This document shows, in pieces, positions 25,567-34,511 of a stretch of 64,000 bases of DNA. Position 1 is the first letter of the stretch; each line of letters begins with the position of its first letter. The DNA is from Desulfosarcina ovata subsp. ovata (lineage in GTDB: Bacteria; Desulfobacterota; Desulfobacteria; Desulfobacterales; Desulfosarcinaceae). The stretch spans positions 5,138,652-5,202,651 of the forward strand of contig NZ_AP021879.1 in NCBI RefSeq assembly GCF_009689005.1, read 5' to 3'. The notes beneath the pieces were generated by a model. That model had not been told where the DNA came from, made no database searches, and saw only the letters and a program-made list of their open reading frames with translations. A program made the position numbers and the translations under genes.

Positions 25567-25805
25567 CTTTCGTACATGCCTTCGGCGATGTTGAAGACCA
25601 GGTCCCAGCGCCGGCCGGCCACCAGGGCCTCAGCCAGTTGGCGGCCGTGGCCGATGCGTTCGGTACGGTGGCCCAGTGACTGGAGGGTCGATTCGATGGC
25701 CGCCACCGTATCGTCACGATCGAATTCGGCGGTCGCTTCTTCGGTGAAACCCTCGGCCAGATAGGCCGAGCGCAGGTCATAGGTCAGTCCGATGGTCAGG
25801 GACAT
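25563..25805 (-). pseudogene. N-terminal fragment of a second Ddl-like ATP-grasp protein
   Basis: An 80-residue ORF starting MSLTIGLTYDLRSAYLAEGF with GAGGAG 9 bases upstream. It carries the N-terminal domain of a Ddl-type ligase up to WDLVFNIAEGMY and then stops (ER, stop), whereas homologues continue for ~270 residues through the ATP-binding and metal sites. The stop still overlaps the next gene's ATG, so an internal deletion preserved the coupling. It could be expressed as a short protein but cannot be a ligase. Confidence 0.75.
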
Positions 25806-25846
25806 GGATACCATCTCCTCACAGGTGTAAGGGACATGCAACCCAT

Positions 25847-27148
25847 TCAGCGGTTGCAGGGTTCGGGGTAGCGGTAGTGCTTGTTCTCGTAATTTCTCAA
25901 TATCAGGGCATCGTCTTCGCGGCCGACCACATAGTCGGGCATCAGCGGAATCTTGCCGCCACCGCCGGGAGCGTCGATCACATAGGTGGGCAAGGCGTAC
26001 CCGCTGGTGAATCCGCGCAGGCCGCGGATGATCGAAAGGCCGGTCTCAACGGGCGTACGAAAATGGGCGGAACCGGTGATCGGATCGCACTGATACAGAT
26101 AGTAGGGGCGCACGCGCATCTTGAGCAGTTTGTGCACGAGCTCGCGCATGGTCTCCAGGTTGTCGTTGACGCCTTTGAGCAGCACGGTCTGGGAACCCAG
26201 GGGGATTCCCGCATCGGCCAGCATGGCGCAGGCGCGCGAGGCCTCGGGCGTACACTCGTCCGGGTGGGTGAAGTGCAGGCTCATCCACAGGGGGTGATAC
26301 TGACGCAGCATGCGCACCAGGCGCGCCGTGATACGCTGGGGCAGTACGGCCGGCACCTTGGTGCCGATGCGCACGATCTCCACATGGGGGATCTGACGCA
26401 GCCGTGAAAGGACCCAGGAGAGTTTCTCCTCACCGAGCATCAGCGGGTCGCCGCCGGAGATCAGGACATCGCGTACCGACGGCGTCTGCTCGATGTAAGC
26501 GAAGGCACGCTCCAGCCGGTTGCGGCTGGGGTGGATGGCCCCATGGCCGACCACCCGTGAGCGGGTGCAGTAACGGCAATAGGTGGAGCAGAAGTCAGAC
26601 AAGAGCAAGAGCACGCGGTCCGGGTAGCGATGCACCAGGCCCGGCACCGGGCTCATGGCATCCTCGCCCAGCGGATCGTCGGCTTCACCGGTGGTATGCA
26701 CGGTCTCGTGTATGGTTGGAATCACCGTGCGCCGGATGGGCTGATCCGGATTGTCCGGAGAAACCAGACTCATGTAATAGGGCGTAATTCCGAGCGGCAG
26801 GGTGGTCCCGGACTGCTTAAAGGCAGCCCGCTCCACGTCGGAGAGGACGATCATCTTCTCCAACTGGTTCAGGCTGCGGATACGGTGGCTGGTCTGCCAC
26901 TGCCAGTCATTCCAGAGTTTGGTGGTGATACCGGGAAAATGTTTCTTGCGGAACGATCTGACTGCCGGGTTAAGAATTCCGGCGCGATGGGTGGGGAACC
27001 GGACAATGCGTCCACTACGTTTGGAGGCGGATTGGGCAGGCGATTGGGGCCTACCGCTGCCGGGGTCAAACGGGTCGTCGTCCCCTTCCGGGGCCGCTTG
27101 GGTTGGAACCGCGTTTTCTTGCTGGTTGGTTTTTACGATGACATGCAT
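25847..27148 (-). CDS. KamA-family radical SAM aminomutase
   Basis: Protein of 433 residues, lysine 2,3-aminomutase family. FCSTYCRYCTRSR gives the CX3CX2C cluster (Cys187, 191, 194) that binds the [4Fe-4S]/SAM; SGGDPLM near 231 follows; GSQTVLLKGVNDN has the likely PLP lysine near 325; DAPGGGGKIPLMPDYVVG near 388 is the C-terminal family block. Radical SAM and PLP convert an alpha-amino acid to a beta-amino acid, L-lysine to L-beta-lysine in the best-known members; glutamate or other substrates occur. A ~50-residue low-complexity N-terminal extension is present. It heads the cluster with ATP-grasp and GNAT-HDAC-GNAT genes. Confidence 0.9.
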   Translation of the reverse strand: MHVIVKTNQQENAVPTQAAPEGDDDPFDPGSGRPQSPAQSASKRSGRIVRFPTHRAGILNPAVRSFRKKHFPGITTKLWNDWQWQTSHRIRSLNQLEKMIVLSDVERAAFKQSGTTLPLGITPYYMSLVSPDNPDQPIRRTVIPTIHETVHTTGEADDPLGEDAMSPVPGLVHRYPDRVLLLLSDFCSTYCRYCTRSRVVGHGAIHPSRNRLERAFAYIEQTPSVRDVLISGGDPLMLGEEKLSWVLSRLRQIPHVEIVRIGTKVPAVLPQRITARLVRMLRQYHPLWMSLHFTHPDECTPEASRACAMLADAGIPLGSQTVLLKGVNDNLETMRELVHKLLKMRVRPYYLYQCDPITGSAHFRTPVETGLSIIRGLRGFTSGYALPTYVIDAPGGGGKIPLMPDYVVGREDDALILRNYENKHYRYPEPCNR

Positions 27149-27460
27149 GGCGTCTGTTTTCCTTTATTGATGGTCCTATTCATTGATGCGTGCCGGAAAA
27201 GAGAAGGCCACCATCTAATTTTTGCCATTAGCAATTTTATTGCCAAAGTAACAAACGCGCTGGAATTAGGTTGCATCATGGTCCGAACGCTGAAAAATGC
27301 TTTTCCATTGCTGCTGTTTTTATTTTGTTGAAGATCCAACTGATGAAGACCGGAGCGGGATGCCGGCAAAACCGCCGGGTAAAACAGGACATCGGATGTC
27401 GCTTTTTGATGGAACAACAGAAACCGGATGTCGCTTTTTTGTCTCCCACCTATTAACCAT
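27149..27460. other. Non-coding gap upstream of kamA
   Basis: No gene seen. The motif CGGATGTCGCTTTTT occurs twice (near 27392 and 27427), 35 bases apart. It may be a regulator site for the neighbouring sigma54 activator or a small repeat. No convincing GG-N10-GC sigma54 promoter was found. Confidence 0.35.
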
Positions 27461-28855
27461 TCAGGATTTATACTTTGTCTTATCGACACCATGCTTGGCG
27501 GCCAGCCTGCTTAACTGCCGGGCAGTGATGTGGGCTTCCTTGGCTGATACGTTGATTCTTCCCTTGTGTTTCTTTAGCAGATTTTCCAGGTAAGTCCGTT
27601 CGAATTCATCGATGGCGATCTGTCTGGCTTGAGATAAAGGCAGCGACTTGGATTCATTTGCTGCCTGCACGATCTTGGAACCGATGATCAAGGTATCCGG
27701 GAAACTGCCCGATCTGAGCAAGCTACCCGATTCAAGGATATAGGCACGTTCTAGAATGTTTTCCAGTTCCCGCAAATTTCCAGGCCAGCTATAGTCCTGC
27801 ATGGCATCGGCAATTCCGCTTTCCAGTCCGGTGATTGCTTTGCCATATTTCTTTTCCAGGTTGGCCAGAAACAACGTGACCAGATGCGGTAAATCCTCCT
27901 TGCGGTCTCTTAGGGCGGGAAGCTCAATCGGAAAGACATTTAAGCGGTAATAAAGATCTTTGCGGAAGCTTCCCGCTTTGGCCATTTTCTCTAAATCGGC
28001 GTTGGTGGCCCCGATGATCCGGGCATTCGTGTGCAGAATATCCTTGCCACCGACCCGATTGAATGTGCCATCCTGCAATACCTGCAACAGTTTTATCTGC
28101 GTGGCATGGGTGATGGTACCGATTTCGTCTAAAAATATGGTTCCCTCCTGAGCCATTTCAAATTTACCGATCTTCCTGCGGTCCGCTCCGGTGAAAGCCC
28201 CTTTTTCGTGGCCGAACAGTTCGCTTTCTACCAGCGTTTCGGGAATGGCTCCGCAATGCAATGAAACAAAAGGGCCATCCGAACGGTGGCTGTGGCGGTG
28301 AATCAACCTTGCCATCAACCCCTTGCCGGTACCGGTATCGCCCAACAGCAGGACGGTTGCAATCGTCGGGGCGACGCTGCGGACTCTCTCCAGCACATTA
28401 CGCATGGACTGATTTTTGGTGTGGATGATGTCCAACCAATCCGATTTCCAAAACTGGTCGCGCAGGTAATCCAGTTCCTGGTCCTTCAATCGGTTCTCCT
28501 GGACCGACTTAAGGACCAGATCAATCTCTTCGCCATCAATGGGGTAGGTAAGGTAGTCGTCGGCTCCCTGTCTGACAGCCATTACGGCCTGCCTGACCAT
28601 GGGCTTGGGAGCCATGGCGATAAATTGAACAAGAGGATGAAGCCGCCTGACTTCCCGAACGATTTTTTCGAATCCGGCCGCTGTCTTGTCGGCAAGTTCG
28701 ACCACATCAATAAACACCAGGTCAATGGGATGGCCATTGTCGATCTCAGCTAAGCTGATATCCGAAACCGTACGCACCGTCACCACTCGACCCAGCTTGC
28801 TGTGGATCAACCGGCTGATTTGGGCATCTTTGCAAACAATCAGAACATCCTTCAT
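27461..28855 (-). CDS. NtrC-family sigma54 activator with degenerate receiver
   Basis: Protein of 464 residues. N-terminal receiver-like domain (~1-120), AAA+ domain with Walker A GDTGTGKG (~172), ELFGHEKGAFTGADRRKIGK (~214-233, GAFTGA loop that touches sigma54), Walker B GTIFLDEIG (~239) and the R-finger region, then a C-terminal Fis-type HTH (INVSAKEAHITARQLSRLAA). In the receiver, the acidic pair is VCKDA rather than DD, and the usual KP is replaced by TYP, so normal phosphorylation control is doubtful though an Asp in FIDVV remains. It lies upstream of kamA on the same strand and may control it; this is inferred. Confidence 0.9.
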   Translation of the reverse strand: MKDVLIVCKDAQISRLIHSKLGRVVTVRTVSDISLAEIDNGHPIDLVFIDVVELADKTAAGFEKIVREVRRLHPLVQFIAMAPKPMVRQAVMAVRQGADDYLTYPIDGEEIDLVLKSVQENRLKDQELDYLRDQFWKSDWLDIIHTKNQSMRNVLERVRSVAPTIATVLLLGDTGTGKGLMARLIHRHSHRSDGPFVSLHCGAIPETLVESELFGHEKGAFTGADRRKIGKFEMAQEGTIFLDEIGTITHATQIKLLQVLQDGTFNRVGGKDILHTNARIIGATNADLEKMAKAGSFRKDLYYRLNVFPIELPALRDRKEDLPHLVTLFLANLEKKYGKAITGLESGIADAMQDYSWPGNLRELENILERAYILESGSLLRSGSFPDTLIIGSKIVQAANESKSLPLSQARQIAIDEFERTYLENLLKKHKGRINVSAKEAHITARQLSRLAAKHGVDKTKYKS

Positions 28856-28996
28856 CTTGACACTACATGATTGAGAATAGGGAGACTGTTGAAGCGAATA
28901 AAACTATATTAAATTATTACATATAGTTATATGATTTATAACGCTTTTTGAGCTCAGGATCAAGAACTTCTTTTGTCCGTTGCGGCAGATCGGCGC

Positions 28997-29281
28997 TCAG
29001 ATGTCTATCCCGGATCGGCATTGCTTTTTATCTTTGGCTGCGTCGTCACGCTGGAATGCTTTGACATGCAGGATGTTCCTGTTCCCCGTCTTCTCAATCA
29101 TTCCATCGACAATTAGCCGCTCTTTGATCAACTGCTTTAGTTGTCTGCCCACGAGGTCATCGGCAACACGGTATCGTTTTTCATCATATCCGGCGATATC
29201 TACTGCAGTAATATCACCATGTTCCCCCCAGGCAGCGGCGATGACAATACCCTTCATTTGAATCGGGATGAGTTTTTGCAT
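28997..29281 (-). CDS. Conserved-looking hypothetical small protein
   Basis: About 94 residues; core MKGIVIAAAWGEHGDITAVD, DDLVGRQLKQLIKERLIVDG and a final strand NRNILHVKAF suggest a small beta-barrel (OB-like) with an intervening helix. No catalytic motif is visible. The start is uncertain: ATG 29281 has GGA 7 bases upstream, ATG 29257 begins at MKGIV, and a TTG at 29320 would extend it. Family not named. Confidence 0.5.
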   Translation of the reverse strand: MQKLIPIQMKGIVIAAAWGEHGDITAVDIAGYDEKRYRVADDLVGRQLKQLIKERLIVDGMIEKTGNRNILHVKAFQRDDAAKDKKQCRSGIDI

Positions 29282-29779
29282 CAGGTGTCCATTGGGATAT
29301 GGGTTGAAATGTTTATTCAATTTTTAATACGCAATTTATGTGCCTGCCGATTAGTTACAACTCGATCGCAGATTCCAATTGCCCCCTCGGGGCAAAAGAC
29401 AGCCGCTTCGGTTGCATGGTACAGGGGCTGGTCAACGCCCACTCAACCCCGCCGCATGTTGATCACACGAATACCGGGGCCGTTGATTTCTTAGCCCACT
29501 AGGCGTGCCGATGTTTGCAGACATACGGGGTCCGATTCCGAAGATGTATGGACATCGTGTGTCCGGTGGCGTTCATTGCGCAACTTGTCAACGCCTTGAG
29601 TACGTTATTATTCAAGATTACCGTTGGCAATGGCCACTGAATGATCATGCCTCAAAGACTTGGCATATGTGTTGCTGAACCTGTGTTTAACAACCGGGCC
29701 AATTAAATGCATCAACTGGCGCTGGCCGGTTCGAATTCAGACCTTCTACGAAAAAGGAGGAGGAAGAAAAAGGTAATAA
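29282..29779. other. Gap with a possible decayed ORF
   Basis: No intact gene. On the minus strand, 29490-29317 reads as about 50 coding-like codons (EINGPGIRVINMRRG, then TGA at 29445-29443, then VGVDQPLYHATEAAVFCPEG and AIGICDRVVTNRQAHKL) with no start. A tryptophan codon turned to TGA in a gene fragment would explain it. I do not recognise the family. The rest shows nothing. Confidence 0.3.
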
Positions 29780-30007
29780 GAAGAAATCCGAAGGATCGCG
29801 ACCGGTGTGCCCTTCAAACGCCTGATCGAGGTCGCCAACGATGAAAATTCTCGACTGATCGTTATCGGCACCAAGGGGCGTAGCAACTTGGCTGACGTTA
29901 TTCTTGGATCTACAGCTGAAAAAATGTTTCGGCACTGCCCCTTTCCATTGCTGAGTATCAGGCCGTTACCACCCCCTCACAAAGCGGTTGAAGCGAAAGG
30001 GGCATGA
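29780..30007 (+). pseudogene. Universal stress protein C-terminal fragment
   Basis: The frame opens after a stop at 29777-29779 and encodes VPFKRLIEVANDENSRLIVI then GTKGRSNLADVILGSTAEKM, FRHCPFPLLSIRPLP. The G-x2-G-x9-GS(T)-type ATP-binding motif and C-terminal CP-PLLSIR are UspA hallmarks. The N-terminal ~90 residues are missing; only a GTG at 29807 could serve as start. A purine-rich GGAGGAGG stretch at about 29755 may be the SD of the lost 5' part. Probably non-functional. Confidence 0.75.
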
Positions 30008-30118
30008 AGAATGAGTATCCGGAAACAATTTTAAAACCAAGCCGGTATGGGACCATGTTTATCTGTCCGATGTTACGCCAAGGGGTGCTGAAAAACAAAA
30101 AATCCATGTATTATTTGT

Positions 30119-30955
30119 TTACATTTCGAATGCGATGGTATCCCCGGCACACAATTTCTGAATCCCGAAAACCCGGTAAAATGCACACAAGGCCTCCAGG
30201 TTTGTGCAGTGCATGGGATAGAGGTGCGCGACCGGATGACGCTGAAAATAGTCGATGGTTTTTTCGAGCTGGTGCCGGTCGCCCAATAGGTGAAATCCTC
30301 CTATCACCGCGTGAACATTTTTTTGACCGGTGACTTTTTTGGCGTAGTCGACGATATTGCAAATCCCCGCGTGGGAACATCCGGTAATGATGATCAACCC
30401 CTTTTTCGTTTCAATGGCCAACGCCGTATCGTCGATGATGAAATCCGGACGCCGATCTTCTCCCTGCAAGTGAAAAAATGCCGTCTGCTGGGCTTCAAAG
30501 TCATTGAGCCGGGGGATTTCACCCAAAAAACAAATTCGGTCCGTTATTCGATAGGGGCCTTTTGACAATACCAGGTCGAAGTTTTGCGCCATCTCCTTCC
30601 GGCGGTAGAACATGCCGTTGTATTGTCCGGTTGCTTTGTGCCGGTCCACAAACGCACCCGGGTGGACGAGCACCTTCATTTTTGTCGCCGTATTGTCCTC
30701 GAGCGCTCTGAGGCCGTCGGCATGGTCCCAATGCCCGTGGCTGAGTACAATCCAGTCTGCGGTGTTTACGTCGATGCCAAACAAACCGGCATTGTGCATG
30801 AAAACATCCGTGGCGCCCGTATCGAACAGAATATTTTGTTCAGCCGCAACGAATACAGAAAACCCATGTTGCGCCAGAAAGATGTTGTCCTTGAAGCCCA
30901 TTTGGGCCTGATCTTCACACAGGATTGAAATCCTCACGTCTTTATTCATGGGCAC
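30119..30955 (-). CDS. MBL-fold metallo-hydrolase (dihydropterin-synthase-like)
   Basis: Protein of 278 residues with the metallo-beta-lactamase signature LSHGHWDHADGL (HxHxDH, ~71-82), ILFDTGATD upstream, TGCSHAGICNIVDYAKK (~191-207), VIGGFHLL and a C-terminal LYPMHCTNLEA. The order matches the subgroup that contains the RFA-P synthase-like proteins of methanogens (COG1237), whose members in bacteria mostly lack known substrates. It is the last gene of the minus-strand run after the amino-acid ABC operon (21 bases), so possibly co-transcribed. Confidence 0.88.
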   Translation of the reverse strand: MPMNKDVRISILCEDQAQMGFKDNIFLAQHGFSVFVAAEQNILFDTGATDVFMHNAGLFGIDVNTADWIVLSHGHWDHADGLRALEDNTATKMKVLVHPGAFVDRHKATGQYNGMFYRRKEMAQNFDLVLSKGPYRITDRICFLGEIPRLNDFEAQQTAFFHLQGEDRRPDFIIDDTALAIETKKGLIIITGCSHAGICNIVDYAKKVTGQKNVHAVIGGFHLLGDRHQLEKTIDYFQRHPVAHLYPMHCTNLEALCAFYRVFGIQKLCAGDTIAFEM

Positions 30956-30976
30956 ATTCCCCTTTTGTCTATCCGA

Positions 30977-31705
30977 CTAAATCAGGATGCGATTTAAGAA
31001 CTGGCGGGTCCTTTTCTTTTCCGGATGGTCAAAAAAGGCATGGCCGATGCCTTTTTCGATTACCTGGCCGTTATCCATAAAAATAATCTCATGGGCCACT
31101 TTTCTGGCGAATCCCATTTCATGGGTAACCACGACCATGGTCATCCCCTCACTGGACAGATCGATCATGACGTCAAGCACCTCCTTGATCATTTCCGGGT
31201 CTAGGGCAGAGGTCGGTTCGTCAAACAACATGATGGCCGGTTCCATGGCCAAGGCCCTGGCGATGGCCACCCGCTGCTGCTGACCGCCGGAAAGCGCCGC
31301 CGGGTACTTTCGCGCCTTTTCCGGGATTCCCACCCGTTCGAGGATTTGCATAGCTTTTTGCTCGGCTTCGGTTTTGCTTTGTTTACGAACCCGGATGGGT
31401 GCCAGAGTGATATTGTCCAGGGCGGTCATATGGGGATAGAGTTCGAAATGCTGAAACACCATGCCGATGTTAGAACGTAGTTTATGAATATTCGTGGCGG
31501 GGTCCAGTACGGATATGCCGTCGACGATGATTTCTCCTTCCTGGAACCGTTCCAGGCCGTTGATACACCGAAGCAGCGAGCTTTTTCCGGAACCGCTGGG
31601 GCCGCAAATCACGACGGTCTGCCCTTTTTTTATGGTTTCACTGATCCCACCCAGCGCCTGATGATGGGGACCGTACCATAGGCTGACATTTTTAATTTCA
31701 ATCAC
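30977..31705 (-). CDS. Polar amino-acid ABC transporter ATPase (GltL/GlnQ-like)
   Basis: Protein of 242 residues from a GTG start (IEIKNVSLWYGPHHQALGGI). Walker A CGPSGSGKSSLLRC (~35), ABC signature SGGQQQRVAIARAL (~136) and Walker B IMLFDEPTSALDPE (~156), with PYP/PHMTALDNITLAP in the Q-loop region. The GTG overlaps the permease TGA (31702-31705) with AAAGGG as SD, which decides the start. It energises uptake of glutamate/aspartate/glutamine-type amino acids with the two permeases and binding protein encoded upstream. Confidence 0.95.
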   Translation of the reverse strand: MIEIKNVSLWYGPHHQALGGISETIKKGQTVVICGPSGSGKSSLLRCINGLERFQEGEIIVDGISVLDPATNIHKLRSNIGMVFQHFELYPHMTALDNITLAPIRVRKQSKTEAEQKAMQILERVGIPEKARKYPAALSGGQQQRVAIARALAMEPAIMLFDEPTSALDPEMIKEVLDVMIDLSSEGMTMVVVTHEMGFARKVAHEIIFMDNGQVIEKGIGHAFFDHPEKKRTRQFLNRILI

Positions 31706-32358
31706 ACCCAATCCCTTTGCAGACGATTCTCCAACCGATGGCTGATCAGCGCACCGGCCGAACAAAAGAGGAAGTATACCAGGCCGGCGAAGAGATAGAG
31801 TTCAACCGAGCGTGCTTCGCGTGCGTCCACCAGGTTGACGCGGCGTAAAAATTCCCTTAACCCGATTACATATGCCAGAGACGTGTCCTGAAAAATGACC
31901 ACGGCCTGCGTCACCAGCGCAGGCGTCATGTTGCGCAGTGCCTGGGGCAGGATGACATGACGGGCGCATTGAAAGAAGGTCAATCCGCTGGCATACGCCG
32001 CCATTGACTGGCCAATGGAAATGGACTGGATGCCGGCGCGGATGATCTCCGCGAAGTATGCCGCTTCGAATACGATAAAGGAGACGACGGCGGCCAGGAA
32101 TTCGTCCATTGATTGTCCGGTAATGATCGGTGATAGGAAGTACAGCCAGAAAATCACCAGAATGAGCGGCAGACCCCGGAAAAAATGAATATAGAGCGTG
32201 GCTGGGTAATAGAGCCAGGGCTTCGATGACAGGCGGGCCATGGCCAAAAGAATGCCAAGCAGCAGGCCACCCGCGATGGTGATCAGTGCCAGTTGGAAGG
32301 TCAGAACAAGCCCGCCGAGCATGAAATCCAGGTTATGGATGATGACAGATAGATCCAT
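31702..32358 (-). CDS. Amino-acid ABC transporter permease (GltK-like)
   Basis: Inner-membrane permease of 218 residues with HisM/GltK features: YIHFFRGLPLILVIFWLYFL (~52-71) and the EAA loop EIIRAGIQSISIGQSMAAYASGL (~103-125, read in two parts). About five hydrophobic segments. It forms the membrane channel with the adjacent permease. Intact length. The start is 3 bases from the preceding gene's stop. Confidence 0.93.
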   Translation of the reverse strand: MDLSVIIHNLDFMLGGLVLTFQLALITIAGGLLLGILLAMARLSSKPWLYYPATLYIHFFRGLPLILVIFWLYFLSPIITGQSMDEFLAAVVSFIVFEAAYFAEIIRAGIQSISIGQSMAAYASGLTFFQCARHVILPQALRNMTPALVTQAVVIFQDTSLAYVIGLREFLRRVNLVDAREARSVELYLFAGLVYFLFCSAGALISHRLENRLQRDWV

Positions 32359-32361
32359 TCT

Positions 32362-33096
32362 TTATTGTCCGCGGGCGATCATGCCCGGAATAGGAAGCCT
32401 TTTTTCAATCAACGACATAAAAAGCACAACCCATGCCGAGATGAGAAGATAGGTCAAACTGGCTGCCGTCGTGGTCTCTAAGCCGTGCCAGGTAAACGAG
32501 TCGATGTAATAAGCCGTATGGGTGATTTCCATGACACCAATGGTCATGGTAAGGGCAGAGTTTTTAAAGCAGGTCAGAAACTCCGTCGTAAACGGGGGGA
32601 TGATGATACGGAAGGCATACGGCGCAATGACATGGCGATAGGTTTGGAAGGTGGTCAGGCCGGTCGAATAGGCGGCATGGTACTGGTCCGGTGAAATGGC
32701 CAGCAGACCGGATCGAAACTGCTCGGCCAATCGTGACGCCGTATACGTTCCCAGGGCGATGACGCCTGCCCAGAAAGAATAGTCGGATACATGGTCGTAC
32801 AACCACGCCTGGGACGATTTTGGCAAAAGCAGGGGGGCTGCAAAATACCAGAAAAAAAGCTGCACCAGAAAAGGGGTATTGCGGAAGATTTGCACATAGA
32901 CGCTTCCTGCGAACCGGATCGGTCTCGATGGCAATACTCTGCAAATACCGATCGAGATCCCCAACATCATAGCGATCAGCCAGGCCAGCAGAGACAAGTG
33001 GATAGTGGTGACGATCCCCTTGATCAACATGGCGCCATAGGGCTCACGCCACAAAACCGTCCAGTCGAACGTGTAGTTCAGAAAACCCATTTTCAA
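32362..33096 (-). CDS. Amino-acid ABC transporter permease (GltJ-like)
   Basis: Inner-membrane permease of 244 residues. YVQIFRNTPFLVQLFFWYFA (~68-87) and the EAA loop AEQFRSGLLAISPDQYHAAY (~123-142) are family blocks; about five to six hydrophobic segments. Partner of the GltK-like permease in the four-gene operon SBP-permease-permease-ATPase. Intact. Confidence 0.93.
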   Translation of the reverse strand: MKMGFLNYTFDWTVLWREPYGAMLIKGIVTTIHLSLLAWLIAMMLGISIGICRVLPSRPIRFAGSVYVQIFRNTPFLVQLFFWYFAAPLLLPKSSQAWLYDHVSDYSFWAGVIALGTYTASRLAEQFRSGLLAISPDQYHAAYSTGLTTFQTYRHVIAPYAFRIIIPPFTTEFLTCFKNSALTMTIGVMEITHTAYYIDSFTWHGLETTTAASLTYLLISAWVVLFMSLIEKRLPIPGMIARGQ

Positions 33097-33247
33097 TTAA
33101 TCATCAAGGCCCGTTTTCACCAGCAGGATGATAATTCCCGTCAGTTCTCCGTTCTCCGGGTCGTCGATCGAGACCCTCTGATGGTGTGATTTCCGGGCCT
33201 CGATCAAAACGCAAAAGACCCGTTGGATGTTGAATGGTCAATGGCTT

Positions 33248-34168
33248 TTAGTCCGGGTAGCTCAACGCCTGCAGCAAGGTTTTATATTCCGAGCTCATTG
33301 GCAGCGGTACTTCGCCCTTGGGACCGAACCATTTATCATAGATTTGCTCGAACCGACCGCTTTTGATGGTTTTGATGAGAACGGCGTTCACGAAGTCACG
33401 CCACTCTCCCTGATTCTCCGGGAGAATGATGCCATACGGTTCATAGGTCAGGTATTGACCGACGATTTTCCAGTCGCCGGGGGTTTTCGCTTTGGCCTGC
33501 ATGCCTGCCAAAATGCTGGCATCCGTGAAATAGGCATGGATTTTACCCTGTTGAAGGGCCAGGAACCCTTTGTTGTGTTCTTCAAAGAGTATCTTCTCGC
33601 AGGCTGGTTGGATGATACCGGAGGCCATGGCCCTGTCGATGCCTTTGATGTTGGCGGTCGATCCGCTGCCCATGCCGACCCGTTTGCCGGCCAGATCGGA
33701 AAAGTTTTTTATGGCACTGTTTTTTGGGACCAACAATCTTGTACCGGTAAGAAAATAGGGCAGACTGAAATCGACCACCTCTTCTCTTGCCAGCGTAATC
33801 GTGGTTGATCCGATGCCGATATCGACCGTGCCGTTGATTACCAGGGGGATACGCGTTTTGGGATTGATTGGTTTTTTCACCAGTTCGATTGTTTTGCCGA
33901 ATTTTTCGTTCAGCCCGGTAGCGATTTCATACCCGAGGTCGAGACCAAAGCCAACCCACTCCCCCTTTTCGTTCATGAAACCAAAAGGAACCGAACCTTC
34001 GCGAAACCCCATGGTGACCTGACCTGTCTGTTCGATCTTTTTAAGAATGTCTTGGGCCTGTGAGGGCATCGCCAAACCCAGGGAGACGACGATACATACG
34101 ATACCGACGGCCAATAAAAATCCTCTTCTGCTTTTTTTCCCATCTTTTCGGATTACGGTTTTCATCAT
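33248..34168 (-). CDS. Amino-acid ABC transporter substrate-binding protein (GltI-like)
   Basis: Periplasmic solute-binding protein (SBP family 3) of 306 residues. The first ~38 residues are a signal peptide (basic KKSRRGFLLAVGIVCIVVSL then GLAMPSQAQ). GFREGSVPFGFMNEKGEWVG followed by FGLDLGYEI, and VDIGIGSTTITLAREEVVDFS are hallmark blocks binding the amino-acid carboxylate and amine. It is closest in style to glutamate/aspartate binding proteins. First gene of the operon; 150 bases separate it from the permease gene. Confidence 0.94.
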   Translation of the reverse strand: MMKTVIRKDGKKSRRGFLLAVGIVCIVVSLGLAMPSQAQDILKKIEQTGQVTMGFREGSVPFGFMNEKGEWVGFGLDLGYEIATGLNEKFGKTIELVKKPINPKTRIPLVINGTVDIGIGSTTITLAREEVVDFSLPYFLTGTRLLVPKNSAIKNFSDLAGKRVGMGSGSTANIKGIDRAMASGIIQPACEKILFEEHNKGFLALQQGKIHAYFTDASILAGMQAKAKTPGDWKIVGQYLTYEPYGIILPENQGEWRDFVNAVLIKTIKSGRFEQIYDKWFGPKGEVPLPMSSEYKTLLQALSYPD

Positions 34169-34427
34169 GATCTTCTCCTATTATCATTTTAACAGATTTT
34201 CATCCCAACCCAGTTTCTTTGGTTCGCATGATTGCTCCATCACCAGTCATTGCACTGTATGGGGAAAACATGATGTGCGCATAAGTGCAAAATTCGAAGA
34301 ACTATATGACGATCTTGTATGGTAAGAGCAAATCGTTAATTTTAATTATACGCAAGCCTTTGATTGTTCCTTTCAATACCTCGCCAAAATAGATTGCCCC
34401 GGGAACAAGGGATGACCTATGACCGGA

Positions 34428-34460
34428 GAGGGGTGCAGCAAAAATCTCGCCGCACCCCTC
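34428..34460. terminator. Strong hairpin downstream of the Nif11-like gene
   Basis: Perfect 9-bp stem GAGGGGTGC / GCACCCCTC with a 15-base loop, about 50 bases beyond the Nif11-like stop codon. There is no clear T-tract, so the terminator role is tentative. Confidence 0.45.
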
Positions 34461-34511
34461 ATCCAACCAATAGCACACATGTTAAAATGAGAAATATAGC
34501 GACTCTGTATA

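Noticed and set aside
27133..27492. 119-codon minus-strand ORF upstream of kamA
   Set aside because: No family, no SD, spans the kamA start and regulator end; composition is not coding-like.
29317..29490. Possible second selenoprotein (UGA at 29445-29443 on the minus strand)
   Set aside because: No start codon, no redox motif at the UGA, and a stop just upstream; a decayed fragment with TGG-to-TGA change is simpler.
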